A stretch of 64,000 bases of DNA from Seminavis robusta. Its lineage: Eukaryota > Bacillariophyta > Bacillariophyceae > Naviculales > Naviculaceae. The notes beneath the pieces are model-generated. The model had not been told where the DNA came from. It worked only from the letters and a program-made list of their open reading frames with translations, and did not search any database. The DNA lies in assembly GCA_903772945.1 (NCBI GenBank), contig CAICTM010000213.1, positions 26,999 to 90,998 of the forward strand, read 5' to 3'. A program made the position numbers and the translations under genes. Positions 31,448-43,905 of this stretch are shown one piece after another. The stretch's first letter is position 1; every line of letters begins with the position of its first letter.

Positions 31448-34400
31448 ATGGTCGGCTTTGGTTCTTCACTTCGCCTGGCAAGACGCCCGGGATGGGAAGA
31501 AGCCTACTTGGACTATGAAGCGCTCAAGCTGCTGTTGACTCAGATTGAAGCCATTTACGAGGAAGAAGCGCACTTGCAGCAACGACGACAAGATGGACGA
31601 GATTTGGATGTCATGTTTTACGACACTCCGCAAGGCCACGGATTCACGACATCGACGACAGCCGTCAACGAAACGGAACCAGCGGGCAATGATTACCGCA
31701 AGGAACTCTTTCTGGAATCCGATTCCGATGCCGCCTTTGAAGCCCTCATGAAGTATGATTACTACTCGGCCGAAGAAGAAGCATCGGAATTGGAACAACA
31801 GCAACAACTAGAACGGGAACATCAGGCTGCCATGCAAGCACAGTGGCAACTTCATATGTCCAGTCAACAACAACAACAACACAATCATAACAATAGCAAT
31901 ACAATGAACAACAATCCAGCGTCTCCCATGGCCGCGACACGCCAGAACAACAACGACAACAGCAATCACAACCGATCTTCTTCCAATACAGACTCCATTT
32001 ATTACACTAGTGAACAGCAAAACTCACACCAGCATCGAAGAGGCGACTCGAATGCGAGTGGACCCAATGGAGCGCACTTTTCGCTCGCATCCTATCAAGT
32101 TTCACGCCATCAGGATCTTTACCATCATCCTGAAGGATATGCCAATATGGACGAAGATGATGACGACGATAGCATTGATAGTACTCCTCACAACAACTGT
32201 GTGCCTTCGGCTTGGGGAGGAGGAAAGACAAAGCGCAAACCGTCACCCAAGAAAAAGAACAATAACAACAACAGAGGTCTCCACTTTCACGGCAAGAGTG
32301 GAGGAAGCCAGTTTCTTTCTCCGGCAGCTGAGAACGATTTCTTTGTCACGGCTGGGTCCAATGCCGATGCCTTCATCATGGACAGCAGTTCCGAACACCA
32401 GCACGACGACTATAGTACCGATCTAATGGTACAGGATGATGAGTATTTGCAAACAGCAACAACAGCCAACATCACCGGCAACAACCACAACAATACTCTC
32501 ACATCCTCCTATTCACAAACCACGGCGACACGAAATCAATCCTCCTTTCTCAAAAAGCCAATACGGAGAAACTTGAGCAGCGAAAAGACTTCTCTGCTCT
32601 CGGTTCCTTCTACCCCCGCCACGGGATTGTTCTCCTTTGCGCACAGGCAGGACCCGTTACACCTCCTCCACCTGGAGACAACCTGAAGCATCATGCTTCC
32701 ACATCGGTCGCTTTTGCTGCTGGAACAGCCACGGCACCCGCCTCTGCCACTACCAGTAATGCCGCCAAACAAGCCTTAGAAGAAGAACGCAAACAAGAAC
32801 GACGGAAACGACGACAAAAGAAACGACAACGGTTGGCCAAGCGCAAAGCATTGGAACGCAAAGTACCACGGCATATGCGTCGGGCGCATACCAAAGCACG
32901 AGACATTACCGAACGGTTCTTGGGTCTTCTACGGGCTGAATGCGAAAAAGTCATGCTGTTTGCGCAATCGCGGTTGGGAGAATTGGCAGATACGTGTGGA
33001 TCGTTGCGGTTTCCCGCCATGGAAGATGAACATTTGCAAGCATCTTCATCTCAATCGCAATCGCATCAATATCAACAACACTATGGCGATTTGACATCCA
33101 TCATTTCCAGTCATCATCATCATCATTCGTCAGCCGAGGCACCCTTGTCACCCACCACCAACAGTGGCGCAGCACGGACTACGCCGGCATCCTACGATTA
33201 TCCACTCTCGGATGGTGGTATGCATTCCTCGGCATCGTCGTCGTCGGATGACGCGGCAGACGAAGATGACACTGGTCTTCTCTTTTATTGGTCCGATTCC
33301 TCCAACAGTGACGACTCAGTCAAGAGTCGTGACAGTGCCAGTCCCAATGTCCCACGAAGTTTGTCGGCCTATCGGGATTTGCAGCAACGTCGCAAGATGA
33401 GATCTTCTTCCAAGAATCATCATCATCATCATCATCATGCCAAGAACGAGAGCCACAGAAGTGCTCGCCACAATCATCACAACAATGTCGTGCAAAAGCA
33501 CGAAGGATTTGATTCTGCCAAGAGACACTTGGATCATTTCGAAAAGCTCCGCCGTAATAAGCCAATCTTCCAACGCAGCGGCAATGTCATGGGGGAAGAT
33601 CTCTTGCTGCTGTCAGCTGTGGACGAAGCCGATGGGTACACTGCTGTGGGAGTGGAACTGATGCATGTTCTAAGGTTCATATGCGTCAATCTGATTGCTG
33701 TCCGAAAGATTTGTCGCAAACACGATCGATTGCTCATGAATCGAATGCTGGGTGGGTATTATCACCACCTCAAACTGTTGGCATTCTCTGAAAGCAATAG
33801 CAAATGGAAAGAAAATGGACTACGTGATACGCAACGGTCCTTTCAGGACGAGCACGTTCAGAATGCACAAACCCTTGGAGGACTGCTGGCACGTGAGTCG
33901 GCAGATATCTTTGAACCACATCATCCTCAGGTTATTGGTCAAGTGCAAAACTACAAGTTGGTTGGTTTGTACGACGCCAATCTGCAACAATTAGCAAACT
34001 CAAGGACCGTACAAGTGATCTCGTCATGCCTTGTACTTGCGCTGTCTGAGTACGAAGTGTCTCGATCTCGAGCCAATGCCTTGGCGACACTAAATACAAC
34101 GGCATCCGGCCTTCCTGCACCCCGAAGAGGCAGTTCGAGCCGAGATTTTTTGCGCCACAGGCAGCAGCAGCAAGATCAAATGTCAACAATGACCGGGGGC
34201 TCTTTTGCAGTAGGAGGATCCATGGGTCCCTTTGACGAAAATGAAGAGTATGCAATGTGCGCGGATTCGGATGCACCGTCGACTGCGTCCAGCATATCGC
34301 TGACGAGATTGCGCTTCACCGTTACCTCCATCATTGCTTTACGAGAAGCGGCGCGGCGGAAACAAGACGTCTATCCAACGTATCTCAGCCGATCGATGTT

Positions 34401-36633
34401 AGCGTTCACCGGGCGGGCAGTGGTTGGCGAGGGGCTCGATGGGTGTTCCAGGGAGACACTTGATTTCCTCGTCTCCTACAACCCCGACGCGGCATTGCTG
34501 ATGGATCCGTCATCATTGAATGATGGACTGAAGCAGGGTATGTGGTCGAAGCGGTCCATGTGTTCCGTGATGACTTCTTCTTTGGCAGTTGCAACTACAC
34601 CGGTGGAACTCCCATACGCACTGTCCGGAAGGACGATTCGGCAGCAAGCAAAGGCGGTCGTCTCTGCAGTGAACATATTACCAAAATTCAAGTTTGTGGA
34701 CGGCCCAGATCTGTTTAAAGGTCAAAGGAACAAGCAGGCGATCTCGGGCGTTGCATTATCTGACTATGACTCCTTTCGGTCTATACTGAGGTTGAATCGG
34801 GCGTCCAATTTCCTTTATACGGTAAGCATAGATACCGATGAACCTCGGTTGTCTCCCATTATGAACATACCACCAGCCTCACTCATTTCAATCTATTCAG
34901 ATGAACTACTTCTGCGTCCATCCCACTACGATCACGTTTGTCTTGGCTCTCCAGCAGCCAGGAGTTCATTCTGCTTTGGTTATTGGAGCCCCCAATGTTG
35001 CAGCCTTACTGTCAGCACTTTTTCATTGCTACGTGTTGTCGGGTGACAGCAAAGAACCGCTAGCCAGGATATCTTCCCTGCGGTGGCTGTTCATGCTTGC
35101 TGCACTCTTTGGAGCGGTTGGGAATGCTGTGCAGGTTGTGGGGTTTTGGAAGAACAGCATGTTGCTAGCAGTGCTTGGCCGCTTTGTCATGGGATTTAGC
35201 TGTTCCTCGATCTTGCACCGCAACCTCGTGGCTAGCCTCTTGCCCATGAATCGTCTTGTGACCGAGACTGCGGTTCTAGTGCAGACTCAAGTCCTTGGTC
35301 AATTGACGGGCTTGTTGGTTGGAACCCTCGCAGAATACCTGCCTTATCACATAAGAGGATGGGGCGTAAAATCTTTGTCAAGCTCCACTTGGTTGATGGC
35401 GTTTTGCTGGTTCATGCAATTCTTGTGTGTCTGTATCAATTTCAAAGTGGAAGACAGCGAGGAACAAGAAAAGCTCGAAGCCAACAATGCAGCAGAAGTG
35501 GAACAGATGTTAGCCAGATACACGACTACAAACAATCCGCAGCCACCCGAAATGAAGCAACAGCAACAACACCATGACTCGGACTCATCTACGTCAGGGC
35601 AAGGGAAGTCGCACTCCTCCGGCCATCGAACCTCCTTGCAACTCACGTATGGAACAGGCACAGCTGAGGAACCGATTCAAGACGACCCAAAGGATACGTC
35701 ATTGGATGAAATGAGCCCCTTGAGGAAAAAGAAGAAAAGGAAAGGAAGACGAAGGCGTCGGACTCTGATGTCTTTTCCTAGTCGATTGAAGCGGTTGCTT
35801 GCCTACAGCGTTGCCGTTCCTCTTTGTTTCTTCATGGTGCTTTACATCAAGTTTGCCCAGGAAGTCATATTCTCATCTTCGGCAATCATTTTGAACCGGT
35901 ACTTCAGGTTCGTCATTGTGGGACTAGGTTATGACGGTTCAAAACGTTGGACCTCACTCCTTCTTCTTTGTACTGCTTCTGTTTGCTTAGTTGGGGTGGA
36001 GGCCGAGCGGGTATATTCTTGTCAGGGTTGACCATCGCTGTGCTTCCAATGAACTATATCTGTGGCCACATCGCTCAGAAGTACGAAGAGCGCACCGTCA
36101 TCAAGGTAGGCATCAAGCTTTGCAACAGAGAAGAGATTGTCTCGAAAAGTTGCTCATGATGCTCCTTTTTTTGGACATAGAAATCTCTGATTGTCCTCTT
36201 TGTAGGGTTGCTGATCATGTTGAACTATGGGTCCATAGTCAAGCTTGGCTTTCAGCTTGAGAGTCTCTTTACCGAGACGGAAGAAAGGAAGGCCGAGACC
36301 CTCTACGACTGGCTCATTGGAATTGTGCAGTACTTTGTCGGCTGCACCGTCACCATTTTGGCGTTGACCTCACTGGACAGCTCCACACTATCGCTGCTGT
36401 CCAAAGTATCACCGCCTCGCATCAGGAGCAGTAGCGTTGCTCTTCAATTGGGAACAATAGTGACATTTTGCACTTTGGCCGCCAGACTGATTGCAGACGT
36501 TCAGATCGTCATGATTGGACTTTCCCATCGATTGATCAACACTGATCTAGTGAACTCCTTGGCCATGCCGCTGCTATTGGTCTGTATCATCATTGCCCAC
36601 TTGGTACGAAAGCATTTCTTTTTCCTAATGTAA
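31448..36633 (+). CDS. SPX-MFS phosphate transporter (PHT5/VPT1-like)
   Basis: The N-terminus (VGFGSSLRLARRPGWEEAY) starts an SPX domain, the sensor of inositol pyrophosphates. SPX is split by a very long low-complexity region (Gln/Asn/His/Asp runs) and resumes in the blocks around ERFLGLLRAECEKV and VELMHVLRFICVNLIAVRKICRKHDRLL (about residues 700-770). An MFS transporter follows from about residue 1111 (MNYFCVHPTTITF). This order matches SPX-MFS vacuolar phosphate transporters. Exons: 31448-32602 (tentative end), 32647-34821, 34901-35907, 35991-36105 and 36181-36633; the last three introns (79, 83 and 75 nt) restore MFS helices exactly. Between exons 1 and 2 the frame changes: either a 44-nt intron (32603-32646), unusually short, or a one-base indel near 32640. 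About 1634 residues if spliced so. A basic/Ser-rich loop interrupts the MFS middle. Confidence 0.82.
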
Positions 36634-36764
36634 CAAGCTAAAGCTAGCTATGCCGCAACAAGTTGTCTACATGTAATTTATGGCTGGATTCATGCAATAA
36701 TACGTACCAGGTGAACAGATTCCAAGAGAGCATTCAAATTTTCCTCCATGCTGTCGACTGGAAA

Positions 36765-38105
36765 CTAGCCTCTTGTTTGCTTGACCATGCCGAATCCAAA
36801 GGCATCACACATCTGACAAACCGTCATGACAATCCCAAACAAGGTGACAAAGATCATGCGCCGCCACCCGGGGCTATCCAAGGTTGACCGACCCAAAGCC
36901 AATTGATCCAGTTCCCGAATATGGGCGTCGGTGAGCCTCCATCCCAAAGCTCCAATGGAATCTTGAGCTTGTTTTTGCGAACGACATCCTACCAGAGGTA
37001 CCACACCATGGCAGATACACCAATTGATGGCCACTTGTGCCATGGACTTGTGAGCTTGTTGATGTTGAGTGTTGTCGTTGTTATCGACAGGATATTCTTG
37101 ACTGATGCGTTTCAAAGCGGCACGCAAGGGTTGAATATCATTGTATTTCAAGCGGAGCATTTTGGCGGGACGATTGGTTTCCCATGATTCGGGTGTGAGT
37201 GTATCCGTGAGGAGTCCCTGTCCAATGGCGGAAAATCCAACAATGGCGACTCCCAATTCTTGACAGGTTCGTTCCATTTCTTGCAAATTTTCACTCTGAT
37301 AATCCAACAAGGAATAATGCACTTGATTGACGACAATATCGACACCAAATTGTTTCCCTGCCGCCACCGCGCGACGCACTTGGTCGGCATTGCAGTTGCT
37401 CAATCCCATGGCATCGATAAGTCCCTTTTGTTTGCATTCCGCGCCTCGTGCAATCCAGTATTCCAAGGATCTCCAATGAACAGGACTATGGAGCAAGTAC
37501 ACATGAATCTTGTCGGTCTGTAAGCGTCGACAGGAAGCTCGAACGGCCCGTTCCAAGTCTCCGGGAAAGAATCCCCGCCACGGCACGGGAAGAAATTTGG
37601 TCATGAGAATGGTGGTCTTGCGGTCCGCCAATCTTCCCAGTCGCTGTTCACTGGTTCCACCACCATATCCTTCGGCTGTATCCCACAACGTGACTCCGGC
37701 ACGGGTAAAGTCTCGCACAATCAAGGCTACTTCGCTCTCCGTAATGCATCCTTTGGAATTGATAATGCTCTGGTCAATGGGCGTGGTTCCCCACTGCAAG
37801 GTTCCCACTGCCAAGGGGACCTGCAAGTTCAGAATCTGCTGGGAGCTTTTGGGTTCGACGACGTCCTTATTCTTCTCCGTCTCTGTCGTCGTCGTTGTTG
37901 CTGCTGGGGATGCCATGGTGGATGTTGAATGGGAAGGCTTGTTTGTTTTTTGTGGGGGTGCAGGAGAGAGAACACTTCTTGCGAGAAAGAGAACCCTCAA
38001 AATGAGAACCTTGCCGAAGATCGTTTTGCCACGAATGAACTTGACATCGTCCTTCAGAATTCTTTTGAGAGGTCTCCACACGATAGATGTCGACGTTGCT
38101 GTCAT
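36765..38105 (-). CDS. Aldo/keto reductase family oxidoreductase
   Basis: 446 residues, single exon. The AKR tetrad is complete: Asp142 and Tyr147 in WDTAEGYGGG, Lys170 in MTKFLP and His206 in YLLHSP. SNCNADQVRRA and the C-terminal VGCRSQKQAQDSIGAL block fit the NADP(H)-binding part of the barrel. The family reduces carbonyls or acts as a perakine-like/potassium-channel beta-like reductase; the substrate is unknown. The first 60 residues are basic and hydrophobic and could be a targeting sequence; Met64 (MASPAA) is an alternative start. The C-terminus has a hydrophobic stretch (MIFVTLFGIVMTV) that may anchor it. It converges with the SPX-MFS gene 131 bp away and diverges from the kelch gene. 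Confidence 0.88.
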   Translation of the reverse strand: MTATSTSIVWRPLKRILKDDVKFIRGKTIFGKVLILRVLFLARSVLSPAPPQKTNKPSHSTSTMASPAATTTTTETEKNKDVVEPKSSQQILNLQVPLAVGTLQWGTTPIDQSIINSKGCITESEVALIVRDFTRAGVTLWDTAEGYGGGTSEQRLGRLADRKTTILMTKFLPVPWRGFFPGDLERAVRASCRRLQTDKIHVYLLHSPVHWRSLEYWIARGAECKQKGLIDAMGLSNCNADQVRRAVAAGKQFGVDIVVNQVHYSLLDYQSENLQEMERTCQELGVAIVGFSAIGQGLLTDTLTPESWETNRPAKMLRLKYNDIQPLRAALKRISQEYPVDNNDNTQHQQAHKSMAQVAINWCICHGVVPLVGCRSQKQAQDSIGALGWRLTDAHIRELDQLALGRSTLDSPGWRRMIFVTLFGIVMTVCQMCDAFGFGMVKQTRG

Positions 38106-38221
38106 TGTTGGTCTCCTTCCATGTACTAGCTAGTATTCTTTAGAAAGGCAATCAACATCACAGAAAGAATTCTCTTCATTATCGGTTAGACTTGTTTCGT
38201 TTCATTATATTCATTCTGATC
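38106..38221. promoter_or_regulatory. Compact divergent promoter
   Basis: Only 116 bp separate the start codons of the aldo/keto reductase and kelch genes, so their promoters and 5' UTRs must be shared or overlap. Confidence 0.45.
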
Positions 38222-39253
38222 ATGATGAAATCCGTTGCCAAATTGCTCTGCTGCCTTTTGCTGTTGTTCTTGTTGTGTCCAACAACAGCCCTTGCCTGGA
38301 CTTGGACCGCTGTGCCCGTCGGGAAAGCTCCTCGTGTCAGTGGCCATGTTGCGGCAACGGACGCCAAAAAAGATCGTGTCATTGTCTTTGGGGGTCTCAC
38401 TGGGAATGCCGGATCTCCTTGCACGGATCAATTGTGGACCTTTTCCGACAATAAGGAATGGAGCTTGGTCAAGAACAGCGGTAGTAGTGGACCCGGACCA
38501 CGCATGTATTCGGCCGCGGCCGTCCTCCATGATACTCTGTATCTAGTGGGAGGATGGGATCCTGGTGCACCCAAAAGTGGAGGCACGTTTCTCGATGAGA
38601 TATGGACTCTCGATTTGACTGCTGAAAATTTGGAATGGAAAAAGGAAGAATCGAATACTCTACCCTGTGGTCCAGTCTCTCGTCATGCCGCGTGCACGGT
38701 GGGCGACGACACTCTTGTGGTACACACATTTCGAGGAGTCGTGGTTTTGACATCTGATGGGGAATGGAAGGAACAAGAAACATCCGGAGAGGCCCCGGAA
38801 GGGTTGAGTATGTGTGCCATGTCGCCATTAACCGATACCTCTTTGCTCGTTTTTGGAGGATCCACCCAAACGCAACAGCTCTCGGCGGATGCTTTTGTGC
38901 TCGACACGAAAACTTGGGAATGGACCAAACTGGATTGTAGTTCTGCCGGCCCTAGTCCACGTGCCAGTCCCTCGGCCGCACACATTGGCGACAATCAGTG
39001 CGTCATTTTTGGTGGGGCGTCTCTGGGTGATGGTGGGTACCAAGGAGGGGCCGGATTGCAGGCGCAAGGAGATGCATGGGTCCTAACAGTGGATGGTAGC
39101 AAATGCGTGTGGGAGAAAATCGAAACCAGTAATGGTCCCAAACCTCGATTGGCTGCATCACTCTGCTCAGCTTCCAGTGACAGCGGATTGTTGCTGCAAG
39201 GAGGCTGGGACCCAGCTGGTGAAACGTTTGAGGATACGTGGATCTTACAGTAG
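38222..39253 (+). CDS. Secreted kelch-repeat protein
   Basis: 343 residues, single exon. Residues 1-25 form a signal peptide (hydrophobic Leu/Cys core, cleavage near TTALA). Five or six kelch-type repeats follow, with signatures VIVFGGLTG, LYLVGGWDPG, LLVFGG, CVIFGGA and LLLQGGWDP, each followed by a W-x-L or W-x-K strand (DEIWTLDL, WEWTKLD, DAWVLTV). They should form one six-bladed beta-propeller occupying the whole mature chain. No other domain is present. It probably binds a partner in the secretory route or outside the cell. ATG 38222 is the second of two candidate sites; codons upstream in frame begin with TTG. Confidence 0.85.
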   Translation: MMKSVAKLLCCLLLLFLLCPTTALAWTWTAVPVGKAPRVSGHVAATDAKKDRVIVFGGLTGNAGSPCTDQLWTFSDNKEWSLVKNSGSSGPGPRMYSAAAVLHDTLYLVGGWDPGAPKSGGTFLDEIWTLDLTAENLEWKKEESNTLPCGPVSRHAACTVGDDTLVVHTFRGVVVLTSDGEWKEQETSGEAPEGLSMCAMSPLTDTSLLVFGGSTQTQQLSADAFVLDTKTWEWTKLDCSSAGPSPRASPSAAHIGDNQCVIFGGASLGDGGYQGGAGLQAQGDAWVLTVDGSKCVWEKIETSNGPKPRLAASLCSASSDSGLLLQGGWDPAGETFEDTWILQ

Positions 39254-39547
39254 AGCACCAGGCCAGGCATGCCAACCTCTATAGAAACATGTTACTGCTC
39301 AGAGACAATACAAACACAAACAATCCAACCGGGAACCAAGGCCTCCCAGAGCAAAGATTGTCCACCAGAGCGAGCAAGCAGACAAGAACACAGAGGACAG
39401 ACGCAAGACAACAATCACACATGTGGTAATATTCTAATAGTAAAATCAGTTTGTAACTGGCACGGGCAAACCATCATAGCTCGGTGTATTTCATGGAAGA
39501 CTCTAGCGGCTTCATGTGGATGGATGACACATTGCCTCACCGTCATC

Positions 39548-42500
39548 CTACACAGTGTAGGCCAGCTCGGTGTCTTCAGTTCCACAGTCCTGTGGATTTT
39601 TCAAATTCCTTTCCTCCCCATTCGATCTGGGGGGCACAAACTGCATTGGGTGAGTCTCTTTGCTTGAATCCAACAAGTATGTGTTGGCTAAACAGAAGCT
39701 TCCCTCATGCAGTACTCCAGCAACAGTTGTTGGTCCAATGTAAACACCATCAACGACCCACGAATGCCCAGAAACAATACATGAATCAATGATGGTCTTG
39801 TCCTTGATTGTCACCAATGGCAAGTCATAGAGGCGAATGCCAAAGAAGAGAGCTTGGCCCTCTACATTACATCCCATGCCTCTAAGGAACAAATTGAAGA
39901 AGGGTGTGCCCCAGAAGATTGGAAGGAGGGAGAAGTCCCAGAGAAAGCAGTGCAAGTCCATGTAAATTGCAAACATAGCCAAGAACCAGGGCTTAGTTTG
40001 TCCTTGTGCTCCACAAAAGTACTGACTTGGATATGTGATCCAATGGAGCAGTATGAGGAGAAAGAACCAAGAGAAACAGAAAACTGCAAGTGCCAAAGCC
40101 ATTTTCACAACTGGAAATCCAACCAAGGGAACATAGAAGTCCACTTGGAAGAACTCATAAGTTGGGATGATGGAGAAGAAGAGCATTGTTGCTATCAAAG
40201 GTGTGGCAAGGTCAACCACCAATCTTTTTGATAGTGGCAATCTTGTCCCCTTTGAAGTCAAATTACCTTGGATGTTGGCTGTCACATGTGTCAATGGGTT
40301 GATCTGGGCCGAGTCAATGGTTACACCACCGTCAATAGTGACACTGTGCCCAATGCTTGTGTTTTCAATGTGGATCTTTTTGTACTTGCCATCTTGTTTG
40401 ACATCAAAATGTGCAACAGATAGCGATGACTTTGTGACAGTGATTAAATCCACCTTGGAGGGAGGGAAGTGTACACACCACACCTTAGTTTCAATGTCAA
40501 TATCCAAGCCCAGTAACCACAAAAAGCCATTGATCATGACTGCATTTTCTGCCACAAGGTCCAGAAGAACAAGGCTGACAAAGAAATGATAGTCGACCAT
40601 CCAGTCAAGCGATTCTTGGAAGATAGAGTTGTTGCTTACTGGACCTGGTTTTCGGTGTCCAATCAGAATCCATTTCATGGGAATGCAAACTAGTAAGTTT
40701 CCAATACCCGTGAGGACGACGACGAGGAAAGCCTTCAACAGGGCAGAATACCGCCACTCAAACCCAGAGAGTCCAATCGTGATGGCCCAACCAGCAGACC
40801 CAGCAATGGCAAAGGTCAAGTAGAGTTCCATGAGGGGCCCAACAATTTTGGCAATTCTCAACACAGCCATACTCTTCTTTTCATGCTCAGTGTTCTTTTT
40901 CGGCTGTGCCATGCCACTCTGGTGAGCAGGACTTCCTCTTGCAATGGCAGAAGTTGGGACCTGGGAACCCTCCGGGACTGCAGCTAGCTTCTCAACTTTG
41001 CTGTCATCACCAAGTACCACACCAGGACCTACTTGTCCTTTAACCACACAGCCACCCCCAATTCTGATTGGCCTGAACCTCAACGTGGGACACCCAGCAT
41101 ACCGCCCAGACTCCTGCCAGGGTCCAAACTTTCGACATTTGATCCCAAAACTGATCTCGGCGTTTTCACCAATGTCCAAGAGATCGAACTCTCGGAGGAA
41201 GCAATCCAACTTGGAAGAGGAGTGAACCTTGCAGCCCATCATTGAATAGAAGAGCCACAGCCATGGAGTGCCTTTGACATACCTGCCAGTCAACATCTCC
41301 CACAAGTGCACTGCCCTGTCAACAAACCACCATCTGACATAGTATAGGGATGACACTGGAACCTCTTGGGCTGTGTACTTGCCAATTACAATCCACTTTG
41401 AGAGGCAAACCAAGAGGGTGAAGGTAATGTGCCACAGCAAGAAGACTAGCGGTAGCAAGATCCCAAGAGAAGGTGGTGCTCCATCATAGATGATGAGCTT
41501 GTAGCACCAAAAAGAAGGGACTGTGCTTACAGATAGCATCAAAAAGAGCACAATGATGCCACCCCCCTGCAAAAGAGTGACTACAGGCCAGGGAAGTCTT
41601 GTAGCTGAAGTGTCAAAGCTTGGTACTTCAATGGGGAAGAATGATCCATGATTTGGGCTGAGGATGTACTCTTTGAGTGCAACCGGGGTTGGATAGTGGT
41701 CAGGAAAGTCACTGGGGATTGTGGCTGGAAAAGATTGAGCTAGCTTGTTGTTGAGCTCAATCAAAATGAGGGAAGTGAGGCCATTTTCATCCCATCCAGC
41801 ATCTGGATCATAGTCAGATCCCAGGAGTGAAGTCATGATGGCATCAAACTTCTCTGCAGGAGGGAGATTGTTGCTAGTTTCCTGGTGTCCATTACCCTGG
41901 CCTGTCAACTTAGATGACTGATCCAGGACAAACACAGCTTTGTGTTGATTTGCATGGAGCAGGTCTCTGTTTCTCCTTCTCTGGATCTTGCCACTGGTTG
42001 TCTTGGCTATGCTTCTTTCTTCCAATGCCACAATCTTGGAAGGAACAATGCCAATGTCGTGAATGATCACAGATTTGATTGCCTCACACACAGCCTGTGC
42101 AGTCATCTTGTTTGCATTCCTAATCTCAAAGACAACTTCAAGCTGGCCATCACCTTCACCAGAGTCATCAGAAGAGAAGGCTGCCACACATCCTGGCCTG
42201 ACACCATTGCAGGATTGAACAGCTAGCTCAATATCTTGGGGATAGTAGTTGACCCCGTTGATAATGAGCAAGTCTTTGATCCTGCCACAAACATACAAGT
42301 ACCCATCTTGCATAAAGCCCAGGTCCCCTGTTCGAAGGAAGGTGGTGGTGCCATCGTCCAAATCAGTGGCAGAATCTTGAGGGAGCAGCTTGGCTTGAAA
42401 TACCTCACTTGACAGTTCTGGCTTTCCATGGTATCCAGCAGCAATGGAAGGACCGGCAATCCAAATCTCACCCGTTTGGCCAGCAGGAAGTTCATGTTTG

Positions 42501-43905
42501 TTGGCAGGGTCAACTATTTTGATGTCCACACAGGGATGGAAGGTTTGTTTGGAACCCACTGCTACAAAGCTCTTCGAGTCCTCTGGTCGTTGGGTTGACA
42601 GGTGGTATTCATTCAACCAGGACACAGTGACAACATGTTCTGCCAAACCATAGCCACTGCAGAACCATGATTTCCTTAATCCAAAGTCAGAGAATGTGGA
42701 GCTGAACTCTTTGTGGGTGTCAAGCCTGATTGGCTCAGCCCCATTCTGTAGGTACTTGACTGAGGAAAGATCAAGGTTTGGAATTGGACATTTTCCACCT
42801 GCCTTTGACATCTCCTCTTTAAACTTTCTGGCTACCAAATGATAAGCAAAGTCAGGGGCCACCCCCAATGTGACTTTATGCTTTGACATGAAGTCCAACC
42901 AGCACAAAGGTTTCTTGATGAAGGTTAAGGGAGACATCATGTGCATTCTCCACCCAGCTGCAAAAGGAACTATGGATGCAAAGATCAATCCAAAGTCATG
43001 ATACTGTATGTGAAGGAGAGAACACAAATTGATGTTTGTGAAGTTTGTGTTTGTGAGCTGACTGAATCAACAGAATGTACACCAAGCACCAGGACATAAG
43101 ACAAACCTGTGGTAACCAAGAGAAGCCAATAATCTTGTCCACATCAAATCCATCCTCTGCACACTTCTGGCTTAGGCCATTGAGGTTGATGTGTACATTG
43201 GCTTCCAACGCCTTAAAGGTCACCATAACTCCCTTTGGATCACCAGTGCTTCCCCTTCAATAATTATGGAGACTTCTAGTTAGTTGCTGCCCAGCATGAG
43301 AATGATAGAAGAGCCATAAAGAATCACGGCACTTACGATGTGTATTGGTAGAATGCAACATCTGACTCAAGAATGTCTTCTTGGTCAAATGATTCCACAT
43401 GTTTGTGAATGTTGATACCATTGGTAACCTTGAAGGGGATGCCCTTGGGCCACATTCCCTTGCTCTTTGAGAATGGTTTTATTTCATCCACTTTCTTCAA
43501 TGCCATTATTGTTATGTCAGTCAAAATCAACACAGGCTGGCAGTCTTTGATGACTTTCTCCATCTTTGGGAGTGTTTTGGTGAGAGGTGGAAATGGAGGA
43601 TAAACCAAAACCGCCACAACCCCAGCCCTCAAGCAACCAAGGAAGGCGGCAAAAAAGTGCAGCCCAAAGCCATAGCACAAGACCACCTTTTCTCCTTTCT
43701 TCACTCCCCATTTGTGGTGTAGGTTGTAAGCAATTGCTCCGGCTTCTTCCCAGAGCCGTTCAAAGGTGTATTCCTGGCCAATGGTTCCATTGGCCTCATG
43801 CCATGTGGCAAAGATGTCATTTTGTTTTTCAACAGCAACACCATTGAGTTGCTGGATCAAAGTTGTTTGTTTCGGAGCCTCTTCTGCTGATTTGATGAGT
43901 GCCAT
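39548..43905 (-). CDS. Fatty-acyl-AMP ligase, ACP and membrane terminal-domain protein (copy 1)
   Basis: Exons 43905-43337, 43254-43107 and 43003-39548 encode 1390 residues with consistent phases. Residues 15-590 form a fatty-acyl-AMP ligase: GSTGDPKGV (phosphate loop across the first intron), YHDFGL, GYGLAE, LRTGDLGF and GRIKDLLIINGVNYYPQDIE, typical FAAL motifs. A carrier domain follows with the phosphopantetheine Ser650 in GLTSL. From about 720 on there are several membrane helices with hexapeptide-type turns (VKGQVGPGVVLGDDSKV; GGVTIDSAQ), matching the terminal domain found on some NRPS-like proteins (TIGR02353-like). It probably activates a fatty acid, holds it on the carrier and transfers it at a membrane; the product is unknown. 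A near-copy lies at 56095-60424. Confidence 0.85.
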
